This document shows, in pieces, positions 43,028 through 54,922 of a stretch of 64,000 nucleotides of DNA. Source of the DNA: Nicotiana tabacum (taxonomy: Eukaryota > Streptophyta > Magnoliopsida > Solanales > Solanaceae); NCBI RefSeq assembly GCF_000715075.1, contig NC_134101.1, positions 26,280,822 through 26,344,821 on the forward strand, given 5' to 3'. The notes below the pieces were generated by a model that was not told where the DNA came from, did no database searches, and saw only the letters and a program-made list of their open reading frames with translations. The position numbers and the translations under genes are program-made. Within the stretch, counting starts at the first letter, position 1. Each line of letters begins with the position of its first letter.

Positions 43028-44465
43028 TCCCCGGCAACGGCGCCAAAAACTTGTTGCGACCAAACACACTCACGCAAGTATACGCGGTCGTCAAGTAATA
43101 AAGTGACTAAAAGTCGGATGTCGAACCCACGAGGACTTATGATTAGCTATTAACTAAATTAGCCTATCTTAATTATCTAAACAAGAATTAAATCTAAAAA
43201 TATTTTATTCTAACTAATTAAATAAGAAAAATATAAATAATAAACTTTGAACAGAGAAAGAGCAGATTTTAATGATATCAATGTAATGAAAACGATCTAG
43301 GGTTATGGGCTATCTAACAATCCTATTGTATTCTTCAATTGAATTGACCGACTAATTTATCTAGCTTATTGGTTGACAGGGTTAATATTGCTCATAAGAA
43401 TCTGTCGAGTTCTTACTCGCCTATTCAAGCTAACCTAACGCCTATATGTCTATGGAGTTAGAATCAACAAGAACGCATTTATAATTCCTGTAAATCAACC
43501 AAGCAAGGCAATTAGGTATATGTCTATCCTAACCACGAATCCGTTCCCCGATGCCCGAGTTCAAGAACTTGCCCTACTCAATCCTAGATGCAATATAGAA
43601 TTCCCACTTTCGAGTTCAATTCTAGATTCGTAGATAATATTCAATTGGTGATCAAGCAATTAAATAATTAAGTGCAAGATTGAATAAATAAACTAATATG
43701 AGAAATCAAGAAGTCAAAATCAATATCCGAATAACAATAGTCATGAAAGAACCACAACCCTAGAACGTGAAGTTTAGCTCCACATAGACATGGTAGCCAA
43801 ACAACAAATCATACAAAGAAACATAAAAATTACTAAGTTTGGTGGGAGAAAGATGAAACTTGATGAATTCTGGCCTCCACAGCTTTGTCGTGGCTTTTTC
43901 CCTTTTCCAATCTGTTAGATAACCTAAAAGAGGCATTTTTAGCTTATATATTGCGTACAAAAGTCGTGGGCCAAAGCTCTCCTATTCCTAGTCCAATTCG
44001 GCTTCAGGGATTGATGCTAAGGTGGATGCGACGCATCCACCTTGTCCTCCATTTCAATTTTTTGCCTGCGAAGGTGGATGCGACGCATCCACCTTGTCCT
44101 CTATTTCTCAGCTTGCATGCGATGGTGGACGCGACGCATCCAGCTTCACTTCTACTTCCCAGTTTCGCACGCGATGGCAGACGCGATGGCCCAACTTCAC
44201 TGCTAAGGTTGCATGCATGATGATGTTTTCCTAGGTTGGATGCGACGCATCCAACCCTTCTTCCTCTAGCTAAACCACCTTTTCTTCATATTTTGCACTC
44301 CGAACACCTTAAATCGTCACACATAACTTAATTAGTCATCAAACCAATAATTACACCATGTTGGGTGTTTTAAAGATTAAATAACATCAAAAAGTGGTTA
44401 AAGCATGGGCAAAGTAACATCAACACATATCGAAATATGCCAAACATCAAGATTCATTTACTACA
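43028..44465 (-). mobile_element. Element G: LTR plus primer site of a different LTR-retrotransposon lineage
   Basis: On the minus strand an LTR runs from TGTAG (44465) to TCGCAACA (43052), about 1.41 kb. It is followed by AGTTTT and the primer site TGGCGCCGTTGCCGGGGA (43045-43028), the complement of the 3' end of plant tRNA-Asp. This differs from the Met primer of all the other elements here and is a feature of the Athila/Tat-like branch (family knowledge). The internal region stops right after the primer site, so only one end of an element is present. It interrupts gag F with loss of some gag bases. No ORF is credible. Confidence 0.75.
44021..44256 (-). repeat. Palindromic-word island, LTR G
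   Basis: Four copies of a long palindrome around GGATGCG-A-CGCATCC lie at 44021, 44073, 44124 and 44234, in 240 bases. The first two are flanked by GGT/ACC that extend the arms; the third is degenerate. The last uses GGTT/AACC, a compensating change in both arms. Confidence 0.88.
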
Positions 44466-45000
44466 ATTAGATAGCGTGTCCGTAGATTCATTGAGGGGCT
44501 CATGCATGATATTCGGTTCAGCATGGCTCGTGAGTTAGAGTCGGATGTTTTATTTAAGTAGGTGGTATGGATCGCTCGTCGAGTGGAGGGCATGTGGGAT
44601 TAGGAGAGAGAGGACAGGTGGGGCCATGAGAGAGAGGACGGGTGAGTCCATGAGAGAGAGGACATACGAGGTCAGGAGAGAGAGGACAGGGAGGCGAGAA
44701 GGCCTCGTAGACCGAAGAGATCCACTGGTCCTTATTTTGGAGGCAGGGTACGACATGGTAGAGGTTTTATGGGCCAGTCAGTTCAGTTTGCACTTCCGGC
44801 TTCGCACGGTATTTCCGGTACTCATGGGTCTCAGAGTACCCGTACCGTACAGTTCCCACAACCACGCCAGCAGAGAGGTTGCTTCGAGTGTGGAGATACC
44901 AGCCACAAGGTGAGATATTGTCCTAGACTCCGGACAGATATGTCAGAACGGGGTATTCAGGTGAGTAGAGGGTGCCCATGAGGGGAAGGCTCGACCCGTT

Positions 45001-45935
45001 GATGTGTCTTATATAGTAGGTTGGAGGCCGCTGCACCAGATGATATCATACATGTATGCTTTTGATTTGTTACAGAGGGGCACCATTCATATTTTGTTTC
45101 AGTTCTGCTTATCGGGGCGAGTTCCCCTATTTGGTTGCTCCACCTATGAGTGAGTTCATGACTTAGGATTATGTTCATGTGTTTTCCCCTATTGGGAGAT
45201 TCATTATTGAAAGTTACGAGGCTATAGGTAAATTCTCGTTATCCATTACAGTAGGTTTGATGTGATTCCTAAGTAATTTTGGTTACGATTTGTGATTTGA
45301 TACTCTATCGGGGTGAGAGTTTAGAAACTGTTGTGATTTTATTGGAAGAATTGAGTTAGTGGAAGATTCCAATTGGTATGATGTGTATTCGGCTTGTGAT
45401 TCAGAATTGAGGGTGAGACCCTCGCGCTTCCATGTGATTTGAAATGTTTGAGCCGGGTTGCGTGCCGTGGTGGAAAGTTATACCAGGATGAGATCCTTAT
45501 GATTTGTTCATGTACTTTGATTTTTCCTTTTTAAATTGGATTGTAGTATGGAATTGATAGAGAGTTGTGCCTGTCGGGCTTGTTTGATATTTCTCTTATG
45601 TGTTCCTCTTTTCACATTTATTCCTTTCGCCTTGTGCTTATTTGAGTTTTAGTTTATGAGGTGTATACCCGATGGCAGATGTGACTTGTTGATCCGGGTG
45701 TATGGTTACGAGGTTTTTGTGTTGCTTGCATCATTGTCAGCGTTGTGGAGGTCGAAACGGGTTGCTAATGGATATGAGGCTAATTGCCGGTGCTGGTTTT
45801 GATTATGGGCATCTATTATGACCGAAAATGTTATTATTGGCCTATGTGTGGTGCGTCACATTGTGTGGTCATACTTTGTGGGTATAGGCATGAGTCGCCC
45901 TAGCTGGTTGAGACTGATACCGGGTATTGGGGGTT
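45001..45935 (+). mobile_element. Element F post-gag region, non-coding
   Basis: About 0.9 kb after gag contains no protease or RT motif. It is homologous to 55130-56095 of element K (AGGCCGCTGCACCAGATGAT; GGCATGAGTCGCCCTAGCTGG against GGCACGAATTGCTACAGCCG). In K this zone leads directly to the polypurine tract, so the family seems to have no pol. F is cut near 45935, where E LTR sequence resumes; its own 3' LTR is missing. Confidence 0.65.
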
Positions 45936-47880
45936 TTAGCCTAATGTTTCATAATATGAATGTTTGAGTTTTGAACATTGAATTGGAGTCGAATTTGAGT
46001 GAAACTAGTATGGTTGGACTTGTAATTGAATCGGCTGTCGGATTTTGTGAATTTTGTCGAGTTTCAAGGTGCGGGCCCGGGTTGGGCATTTGGCCGATTT
46101 TGGGCTTTTGATTCAAGATTTGATCTTTTTCGATATGGATTGGTTCCTTTAGCATTGTTTGATGTATTTTAGTTGTTTTTGGTTAGTTTCGTGCCGTTCA
46201 GAGGTCAGAACGCGTGGGATGGCATTTTGGAACATCGCTTGGCTTGCTCGGTGTTAGAATTGGCTTGTTCGAGGTAAATACCTCTTCTAATCTTGGAGTT
46301 GAGGGTATGAAACCCTGAATACATGTGTTATGTGTTTGGTTTTGAGGAGACGCGCATGCAACGTGACGGGCGTGTGGGCGTGCACCGTGCGAACTGTGAT
46401 TTCCATTATTTTTGTGGTACTGTGTAGTTACCTGAACCTGTCTGAAATCATGAAATCTCTACGTACTCGAGTTATCGAGCTGTGATTATGTTAGAAGCCA
46501 TGGCTAGGCTACATCTTATCCTGTTGGGACCCACTGAGGTCATTTCTGTTGTTGAGTAATCTGCTTTCATTGCATTACATATTAAGTCATACGCATTCAC
46601 ATGCATATCATATCTCAGTCTCTGTTGTTATTTATTGATGCATCATATCATTGTTTTCAGGCTAGTATCGTGACATTGTGAGCCCGAGACACTGGAGAGA
46701 TTGATGACTGAGTGAGGCTGAGGGCCTGATTGTGAGGATGATTATGGGATCGGGCTGCATGCCGCACCGGGTCAGATTGGTTTACTATAACACGTGAGTT
46801 GTCCGTGCAGTACGTGAGTTGTCTGTGCAATTGTAGATATTGATATTATGGCACGTGAGTTGTCCGTGTAGCACGTGAGTTGTTCGTGCGGATTATAGCG
46901 CTTGGGCTGTAGGAGCCCCTCCGGAGTCTGCACATCCCCAGTGAGCGCATGTACCTACTAAGTGCGAGTGCCGAGGGCCGAGTGCTGAGTGATTGAGAGG
47001 ACTGAGTGAATTGATACTCTGAGAGTATGCATATGATCTTTATCACTGATTTGCATCACATTTGGCATGCACACTTGACATACAAGCATAAAGATGCATT
47101 TTTCCTCATGTTATATAGTATCACGTCATTTACGACTTCCCATACATATTGACATATGGGCATAGAGAGACATTTTACATTTGCTATCTGAAAGTAAAAT
47201 GAAACATCTTATTTATTATTGAAAGGATTTTTGGGAAAAATCACAATTTTCAAATTTACTCGTAATTTGGCTTTTTCGGTAAAAGATTTGGGTTTTCACT
47301 GAGATACTTGAAAAGAAATGCCTATTTTTCTAGAATTGTGAATGAACTGAGCATTTTATTTTTGAGTTACCTCTTTTGTTACTTGTACTTTGCTGTTATG
47401 AACTGTTGTGGAATATTGGTGTTGGACCCGACCTTTGTGTTAGCTCGTCACTACTTTCAACCTAAGGTTAGGTTTGTTACTTATTGAGTACATATAGGGT
47501 CGGTTGTACTCATATTACACTTCTGCACCTTGCGTGTAGATATTGAATGTTGACGTTGCTGTGATCAACGGGAGCCGACATTGAAGATGTACCTGCGTCC
47601 CGGTAGTAGATGCCTCTTGTTCATGGTAGCCTTAGATCTATAAAACTCTGTTAATGTATTTTTCAAACAAATGATGTATTTACTTCATTTCAGCTTTGTA
47701 AACTTTATTCTTAGAAGCTCATGATTTGTACTACCAGTCCTTAGGAAATGTATAAGATTCAGATAATTCCTTTTGTTTAATTGTCTTATTAATATCATTG
47801 GAACTGGATAGTTGTTAATTGTCTTACCTAGCGGGTTGGGTTAGGTGCAATCATGACTAGTTGGATTTTGGGTCGTGACA
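45936..47880 (+). mobile_element. Element E, 3' LTR (3' part)
   Basis: This is the continuation of the LTR begun at 37450. It matches the E 5' LTR from 46199 on, with GCACG hairpins (46790-46890), AGGAGCCCCTCCGGAGTCTG (about 46910) and the terminus GGGTCGTGACA. Backbone segment S2 follows at once. The left boundary is approximate. Confidence 0.78.
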
Positions 47881-48289
47881 GTATATTATGCTGGAAATGT
47901 TATAAATGAAGCGATATAAGCCAGTATATTATAATGGAGAATTGTAAAACAATGGAGAAGTTGTATCCATAACAATTTGCTGGATTTAAGGACTTCAAAA
48001 TTTTTGCTTCCTGTATATTATGCTGGAGATCTATCATGTGAACGCATATTATCCAGTATTTTATCCTGGATGTGTACAATCCAGTTTTTTTTTATGGAAT
48101 TGAAGCGATTTATTGATTGAAATAAAGATTAATGGATTGGAGTTTATATTTTTTATGGTGTGTTTTTATGTATAATTAGTTAGATTTCATAATTTTTGTT
48201 GATGCTATTCTAGTATAATTAGTTGGAGTTTCTTATTTTGTTTGGTTCCTGTATATTATGCTGAAAATGCATCTTATGAAGCGATATAA
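47881..48289. repeat. Backbone repeat, segment S2
   Basis: It contains the S1 words in the order GTATATTATGCTGG, GAAGCGATATAAGCC, CAATTTGCTGGA, ATTATGCTGGAGATC and CCAGTATTTTATCCTGG (48053-48069), then a second start of the unit (about 48250) that is cut by solo LTR H. This shows that the unit repeats head to tail at about 370 bp. There is no coding capacity. Confidence 0.65.
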
Positions 48290-51060
48290 CCGGTCATTTT
48301 GAGCCCTAGCGTGTCGTTCGACAGTTTGAGGCCATGAGTAGCTTCACTTCAGGTGTTATGACTTGTACGTGTAGTCGGAATTGAACTTCAAGAAAGTTTG
48401 GAGTTAATTTGGAAAGCAAATTCTCATTTCGGAAGCTTTAAGTTGGAAAGATTGACTAAGGTGTGATTTTTGAGTAAATGACCTCAGAATCGAGATTTGA
48501 AGGTTCCAACAGGTTTGTAAAATGATTTTGGACTTGGGCGTATGTCCGAATCGGGTTTTGGATGATGCGGGAGCATTTCGACGCCTATTATGGAAGTTGG
48601 CATTTTGGAAGAATTTCATAAATTAGAGTTGAAGTGCATTTCAATGTTATAAATGTCTGTTTGAGATTCCGAGCCTGGGAATAGCTCCGTATGGTGATTA
48701 TTCTATTGGGAGCGTGTCCGGATGTGGATTTGGAGGTCCGTAGGTCATTTTGAGGTCATTTGACGAAAGTTGGAATTTGAAGGTTATTGAGAAGTTTGAC
48801 CGGGAGTGGACTTTTTGATATCGAGGTCGAATTCCGATTCTGAAAGTTGGAGTAGGTCCATAATGTCGAATGTGACTTGTGTGCAAAATTGGAGGTCAAT
48901 CAGACATGATTTGATAGGTTTCAGCATCGATTGTAGGAGTATGAAGCTACAAAGTTCATTAGGTTTGAATTGGAGTGTGATTCATAGTTTTGATGTTGTT
49001 TGGCGTGATTTGAGGCCTCCACTAAGTTCATAATGTATTTTGGGACATGTTGGTATATTTGGTTAAGGTCCCTAGGGCATCGGGTGGATTCCGGATGGTT
49101 AACGGATCGAGGTTGGACTTGGAAGAAGTGCTGAGACAGCTGATATCTGGTGCAATCGCACCTGCGTGAAAAGGGCTGCAGGTGCGAGCCCGCAGGTTCG
49201 GCGATGTGGTCATAGAAACGACATTTGGACGGAGCCGGGATGGCCACAGATGCGAGGATGTTTCCGCATATGCGAGCTCGCATATGCGAGGAAAGCTCCG
49301 CGTGAAGGTATGCACATGTGCGAGGTTTTGGCTACACCTGTGAGACCGCAAATGCGGTGAAGCGGCCACATGTGCGGTAGTCGGGCTGGGCAGTGTTCTT
49401 TTTAAACAAAGGTGTTGGTTCAATTCCACTTCATTTCGTCTATATGAGCCGATGTTGGAGCAATTTTGGAGTTCCATATTCATAAGCTATTATGGGGTTA
49501 GTGATTTCTTCACATTGTGAGTTAAATACATGATTTTTATATAGATTCAAGCATAACAATTTGTAGAAATTTGGGATTTTGGTAGAAAACCTAGAAATTG
49601 GTATTTTTAGATTTTTAACCACGAAATTGGACATGGAATTTGGAATGAATTATATATTTGAGTTCGTGGTGTTCTGGGTAAAGTTTATCTTCAAAATATT
49701 TTGGAATCCGGGCACGTGGGCCCGAGGGTGATGTTTATCGACTTTTCGATTGGAGTTGGAAATATTTGGAGTATATATTTATGGATTTGCACCTTTATTG
49801 ACTAGTTTTGGAGCGATGGACATTGGTTTGAGTTGTTGGAAAGGATTTGGAGCCGGTTATGAAATTTCGGAGCGAGGTAAGTGTCCTTTCTAACGTTGTA
49901 AGAGGTAATTAACCCCATAGGTGAATCAAATTAATATGTGCTTCTATTTGTGGGGGCTACGTACGCACGAGGTGGCGAGAGTTCGTGCGTAGCTACTATT
50001 ATGCTTATGTCCGGGTAGTCTAGGACCCATATCATGTTGTACTTGCGTTGTTTGTGCCCTACTTATTAATTTAATTGTTTAAAACATTTAGAAACTCGAT
50101 AAAGGAATTGTAAAACAATTAAACTTCATTTACTTGACCGTTAAATGAGAATTTGTAATTCTTGAAATGTTTGCCCCTTAATAAATCTTGAATTGGTTGG
50201 TTAATGTGTTTTTCTCTTTTGTGGAGCGGGCCGAATGCCTCGGTAGCAGATAGATGCATCTATGGTTCGTGTCGTTCGACCCTTGACAGTGCACATTTTA
50301 ATTATTATATTGGATCAGGCCGTACGACCTCAGCATATTTTGTGCATGATAAATCTTTGGAACAAATTACAATTGATATTGCTTCTTTGGCTTGAGATAT
50401 AAGTTGTTAAATGACGAGAATAAGTTTGGAAGAAATTTCCTATTAATAAAAGAATTTTCCACTCACTTCTTGTTATTGAGTTTACAGCTATTTCATACAA
50501 TCCATGCTTAAGTATAATATCAGTATTTATTGTTAGCCCATAGTAAGTGTCGAAGTCGACCCCTCGTCACTACTTCTTCGAGGTTAGACGAGATACTTAC
50601 TGGGTACGCGTTGATTTACGTACTCATACTACACTTGCTGCATATTTTTGTGCAGGTACATATATGTCTAGTGGCCTTGTGGGCGCAGAGGCGCGGTTAT
50701 TGCGAGGACTTAGGTGAGCTGCATTCTCTACTACGATCCGCAGCCAACAGAGTCCCCTTCAGACTATTTATATTTTTCATGTCCAATTTGTATTCCGGAC
50801 AGATACTGTATTTTATTTTACTTCCTAGTTGATGCTCATGCACTTGTGGCACCGGATTTTGGGGTGATTATGGGTTGTTTGGTATTGAAATTGTGAAAAT
50901 ATTTTTATTTACTCTATAAAGTCCATCTTTTATTATTAAATTGAAGGAAATCATGATTTTAAATACTAAAATGAGTAATTAAGTTAATTAATTATTGTTG
51001 GCTTGCCGGACAGCGGTGTTAGGCGCCATCATGACCTATAATGGATTTTGGGTCGTGACA
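48290..51060 (+). mobile_element. Element H: solo LTR
   Basis: This LTR runs from AACCGGTCATTTTGAG to GGGTCGTGACA with backbone repeat on both sides and no internal region, so it is a solo LTR, presumably left by recombination. About 11 bases of the expected start (TGTAACGACCC) are missing. It belongs with LTR B. It contains an island (49156-49378) and the TGCATA-TTTT-TGTGCA hairpin (50639-50654). Confidence 0.78.
49156..49378 (+). repeat. Palindromic-word island, LTR H
   Basis: Its words include CGCACCTGCG, GCAGGTGCGA, CGCATATGCGA (twice, as CGCATATGCGAGCTCGCATATGCG), CGCAAATGCGG and CACATGTGCGG. It begins about 865 bases into the LTR. Confidence 0.8.
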
Positions 51061-51174
51061 AAAATAATGGAGAAGTTGTTTCCATAACAATTTGCTGGAA
51101 TTAAAGACTTCAAAATTTTTGCTTCCTGTATATTATGTTGGAGATCTATCATGTGAAAGCATATTATCCAGTAT
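51061..51174. repeat. Backbone repeat, segment S3
   Basis: This short piece holds AATGGAGAAGTTG, CAATTTGCTGGAATTAA, CTTCCTGTATATTATG and TTATCCAGTAT, continuing S2 after roughly 30 missing bases. It is cut at 51175 by LTR I. Confidence 0.65.
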
Positions 51175-51655
51175 TGTCACGACCCAAATTCCTAACCTGT
51201 CGTGATGGCGCCTATCGATGGTACTCGGCAAGCCGATTCTCAAAGACACTTCCAATGTTTCACAAAAGATAAGTCAAAGCTTTTACATGATAGAGTTTTG
51301 TAACAACGGGAGTTAAACTCAAAATACAGTGCGGAAAAATAGCCCCAACATCGGGTGTCACCAAGTCATGAGCATCTAAACAACCAGTCTAAGAAATAGT
51401 GTCTACAAGAGTCTGTGTTAAAATACCAATAAAGAAAAGAAAAGTTAATGAGGAAGGAGAGACAAGGATTGTGAACGCCGACAGCTACCTCGTGAATCTG
51501 CAATACTCTACCACGCACGAGATCAATGTCCTCCGTGACCGGGAACACCTGGATCTGCACATGGAGTGCAGGGTATATCGTGAGTACAACCAACTTCGTA
51601 AGTAATATTAATAATTAAGGAACTGAAGATAGTGATGAGCTACATAGTTATAAGC
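51175..51655 (-). mobile_element. Element I: LTR end, minus strand, truncated
   Basis: It starts TGTCACGACCC (the minus-strand LTR end) and carries the TGCAC-ATGGA-GTGCA hairpin (51556-51570) at the usual distance from the end. It stops abruptly near 51655 at the pol fragment of J, which runs in the opposite orientation. Confidence 0.7.
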
Positions 51656-51998
51656 TTGCCTTGCCACCCAGCTTGTCGAGTGTGCATCCAGTGTTTCATG
51701 TTTCCATGCTCCGGAAGTATATTGGAGATCCATCCCATGTTTTGGATTTTAGCACGGTTCAGTTGGAGGGCGATATGACTTATGATGTGGAGCCGGTGGC
51801 TATTTCAGATCGGCAGGTTCGAAGGTTGAGGTCAAAGGATATAGCTTCAGTGAAGGTGCAATGGAGAGGTCAGCCTGTAGAGGAGGCCACCTGGGAGACC
51901 GAGCGGGAGGTGCAGAGCAGATATCCACGCCTATTCGAGACTCCATGTATGTTTCTTGACCTGTTCAAGGACGAACAGATGTTTAAGAGGGGGAGGAT
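51656..51998 (+). pseudogene. Element J: C-terminus of pol with an intact chromodomain
   Basis: The open frame enters from the junction with I and reads LPPSLSSVHPVFHVSMLRKY, IGDPSHVLDF, then SDRQVRRLRSKDIASVKVQW, RGQPVEEATWETE and LFKDEQMFKRGRM. It covers the end of integrase and the whole chromodomain. No stop or shift is seen over about 112 codons, unlike in C. The stop codon TAA (52000-52002) lies inside the first bases of the LTR (TGTAA), and the polypurine tract AGAGGGGGAGG is itself coding (KRGR). All upstream pol is missing. Confidence 0.87.
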
Positions 51999-54922
51999 GT
52001 AAGGACCCGGCCGGTCGTTTCGAGAGCTATAACCCCGTTTTCCCCATTCCTACTTCTTTTTGTGTTATTCAGCTATATTATGTTATATCGGGTTAGTTGG
52101 TTCGAGTCCGGAAGGAACTCGGAGTGAAATGAGACACTTAGTCTCATAATTGAAAATTTTAAGTTAGAAAAGCGGACCGGATATGGACCTATGTGTAAAC
52201 GACCTTGGATTTGAATTTTGATGATTCCAATAGCTCCGTATGGTGATTTTTGGCTTGGGAGCGTGTCCGGAATATTATTTGGAAGTCCGTAGAGGAATTA
52301 GGCTTGAAATACCGAAAGTTTTATTTTTGAGAAGTTTGACCGGGGGGTTTACTTTTTGATATCGGGCCGATTCTGAAAATTGGAATACCTCTGTTATGTC
52401 ATTTAGGACTTGTGTGCAAAATTTGAGGTCAATCGGACGTGATTTGATAGGTTCCGGAGTTGTTCGTAGAAATTAGAAATTTCAAAGTTCATTAGGCTTG
52501 AATTGGCGCGTAATTCATGGTTTTAGCGTTGTTTGAGGTGATTTGAGGATTCAACTAAGTTCATATGATGTTTTAGGACTTGTTGGTATATTTGGTTGAG
52601 GTCCCGAGGGCCTCAGGTGAGTTTCGGATGGTTAACGAATTAAAAATTGAACTACAACAGCAGCTGCAATTTCCTTCTGTTGGAAATTTCTTCTGCCAGA
52701 TTCGAGCCCAAAAATCAAGCCCAGATCGAGACCAGGGTCTAGGGCCATGATCGATGCTATGATCAAGCCCAGAGTCGAGGGCCACGATTGAAGCCATGAT
52801 CGAGCCCAGAGTCGAGGGCCACGATCGAGCCCAGAGTCGAGGGCCACGATCGAGCCTAAAGTCGAGGGCCACGATCGAAGCCATGATTGAGCCCAGGGTC
52901 GAGGGTCATGGTCGAAGGCCGGGTCGAAGACATGATCGAAGGCCTAGGATCGAGAACCAGGATCGAGGGCCAGGATCGAGGACCTCGATCGAAGGCCAAG
53001 ATCGAGGCAGAACCGAGGTTGTCTGGGCAGAATTGGAGCTTGAGGAGAGGCGATTTTTGATATATTTTCAAGGAAAACTTGATGTAAGTCCCTTGTGATA
53101 ATTTCTACTCCATAATATTGAATTATCATCGAATAATCCGACTAGATTACATGACTTTTATGTGTAAATCAGAGATTGGAACTTAGAAAATAGGAAATAA
53201 GATTTGTAGATTTGAGGGTCGAGTTGAGGTCGGATTTTGGTAAAATTGGTATGGGTAGACTCGTGGTTGAATGAGCTTTCGGATTTTGTAACTTTTGTTG
53301 GGTTCCGAGACGTGGGCCCCACAAGCGATTTTTGAGCTAAATTTCGGATTTTTATGAAAAATTAGTATTTTCTTATGGAATTAATTCCAATAAATTTTAT
53401 TGACTGAAACGAATTATTTGTGACTAGATTCGAGGCATTCGGAGGCCGATTTGCGAGGCAAAGGCATAGCAGAGTAAAAAGTTTCACGTTTTGTGGTAAG
53501 TAACGATTGTAAATCTAGTCCTGAGCGTATGAAACCCCGGATTTCGTATCATTCTACTATTTTGAAGTAACGCACATGCTAGGTGATGGGCGTGTAGGCG
53601 TGCACTATTGGGGATTTGTGACTTGGTCCGTCCCGTAGCAACTGTAAAGTTGCATACTTTGTTGAAACCATATGATACTTATATGTTTTAGAACGAATTT
53701 CTGTAAATTGGGTTGAATGCCATGTTTGGGCCTTGCGCCAAAGCTGTTTGGACCCTTAGGGGCTGTTTCTTACCATCCTCTCATTGTTTTCGATTGAAAA
53801 TCTATACTCAATCATGTTTATACTTGTTTACCGCATAACTCAATTTTATGACTCTATTTTGATGCATATAAATGTTTTGGGCCGAATGCCCTGTTTTATT
53901 GAAATTCCCGAGAGGCTTGAGAGGTTTATGACTGAGTGAGGCCGAGGGCCTGATTTGTGAGGATGAGTGTGGATCGGGGCTGCCCTCCTACATCATACTT
54001 TATTATTTTGGCACGTGAGTTGTCCGTGCAGATTATAGCGCTTGGGCTGTAGGAGCCCCTCTGGAGTCTGTACACACCCCCAGTGAGCGCAGGTACCTAC
54101 CGAGTGCCGAGTGCTGAGTGCTGAGTGACTGGAAGGCATGAGCGATTGTGAGATATGCCCGAGTGGCAAGAGTGATTATGAGGTATGCCCGAGTGGCACG
54201 AGTGACTGTAAGGTTTGCCCGAGGGGCTATATATGAGTGATGTTTTGCCTGAGGGGCTGTTTATGATTTCATCATTTTTTCTCACCTTTGCATTGAGCCT
54301 TTGTTTGAAAACCTGTTGGAAAAATGTCTTTAAATGATTTTTACTGGAACTGGGTTTAAACGAGATGTTTGATTCAAATCCTGATTTTTAAAAGCATGTG
54401 GTATTTTACTGAGATTTCCTGATATGAACGTTATATGCTTTATTGCTCGTCACTACTGCTCAGTCTTTATTTATTGTTGTTACTTACTGAGTTGGCGTAC
54501 TCACGTTACTCCCTGCACCTTGTGTGCAGATTCAGGTGTAGCTGGACACGGTAGTGGTTATTGAGTGTTCTGGTTGCAGATTTTCTTGGAGATAGCAAGG
54601 TAGCTATTTGGCGATCGCAGCCCCTGCTCTTCTCCCTCTTATCTTCCTCTAGTTGTATTTAGCTATTTTCCAGGCTGAGTTAGCCTTGATATTGTTAGAC
54701 AAATTGTAGTATATGCTCATGACTAGTGACACCCCGATGTCAGGTTTTTCTTTTCCGCACTTCTATTTTTCTTTGATTTGAACTCTTTTAATGGAGGTTT
54801 TATGTCAAATAACCTTGAAATTATCTTTAAAATTAAAATATCGATTTGTTTTGGAAATGAGTCAGCTTGCCTAGTTCCACGATAGGCGCCATCACGATAG
54901 GGGTTAGTTTTGGGTCGTGACA
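51999..54922 (+). mobile_element. Element J, 3' LTR
   Basis: This LTR of 2924 bp runs from TGTAAGGACCCGGCC to GGGTCGTGACA. Its first 680 bases and its zone after the island follow LTR D, and its last 1.15 kb matches A. Its island (52706-53012) is made of GATCGAG/GTCGAGG words unlike those of D. The flanks (GAGGA and AGCCG) do not match; together with the missing 5' end this indicates later deletion. Confidence 0.87.
52706..53012 (+). repeat. Word island of a different type, LTR J
   Basis: Some 20 copies of GATCGA/GTCGAGG words are arranged in a period of roughly 27 bases (for example GTCGAGGGCCACGATCGAGC). GATC and TCGA are self-complementary. It sits at the same offset (about 705 bases) as the CGCA-TGCG islands of LTR D. 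Confidence 0.85.

Larger units (their letters stand above)
42313..45000 (+). pseudogene. Element F gag, interrupted by element G
   Basis: The coding remnant starts at an ATG in CTCACAGATGATGAGG (42313), the same context as the gag start of C. Recognisable pieces are LERYKKYHPPTFSGLAAND (about 42715-42770), QFRGTTYQWWRAYELG-like sequence, AEFEQLRQGTM (about 43000), then after element G RRFIEGLMHDIRFSMARELE (44480-44540), and a perfect zinc knuckle CFECGDTSHKVRYC (44880-44921). About 20-25 codons between EQLRQGTM and RRFIE are missing at the G insertion. Several stops and shifts are present. Gag packages the RNA. No pol follows it. Confidence 0.82.

Noticed and set aside
43028..43045. Sequence identical to the 3' end of a tRNA-Asp gene
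   Set aside because: Only the last 18 bases are present, directly beside an LTR end and in the orientation of a primer-binding site. There is no tRNA cloverleaf around it.
52573..53098. ORFs rich in Asp, Arg and Gly or Ser over the GATCGAG island
   Set aside because: They are open in several frames because the unit is about 27 bases; no homology is recognisable.
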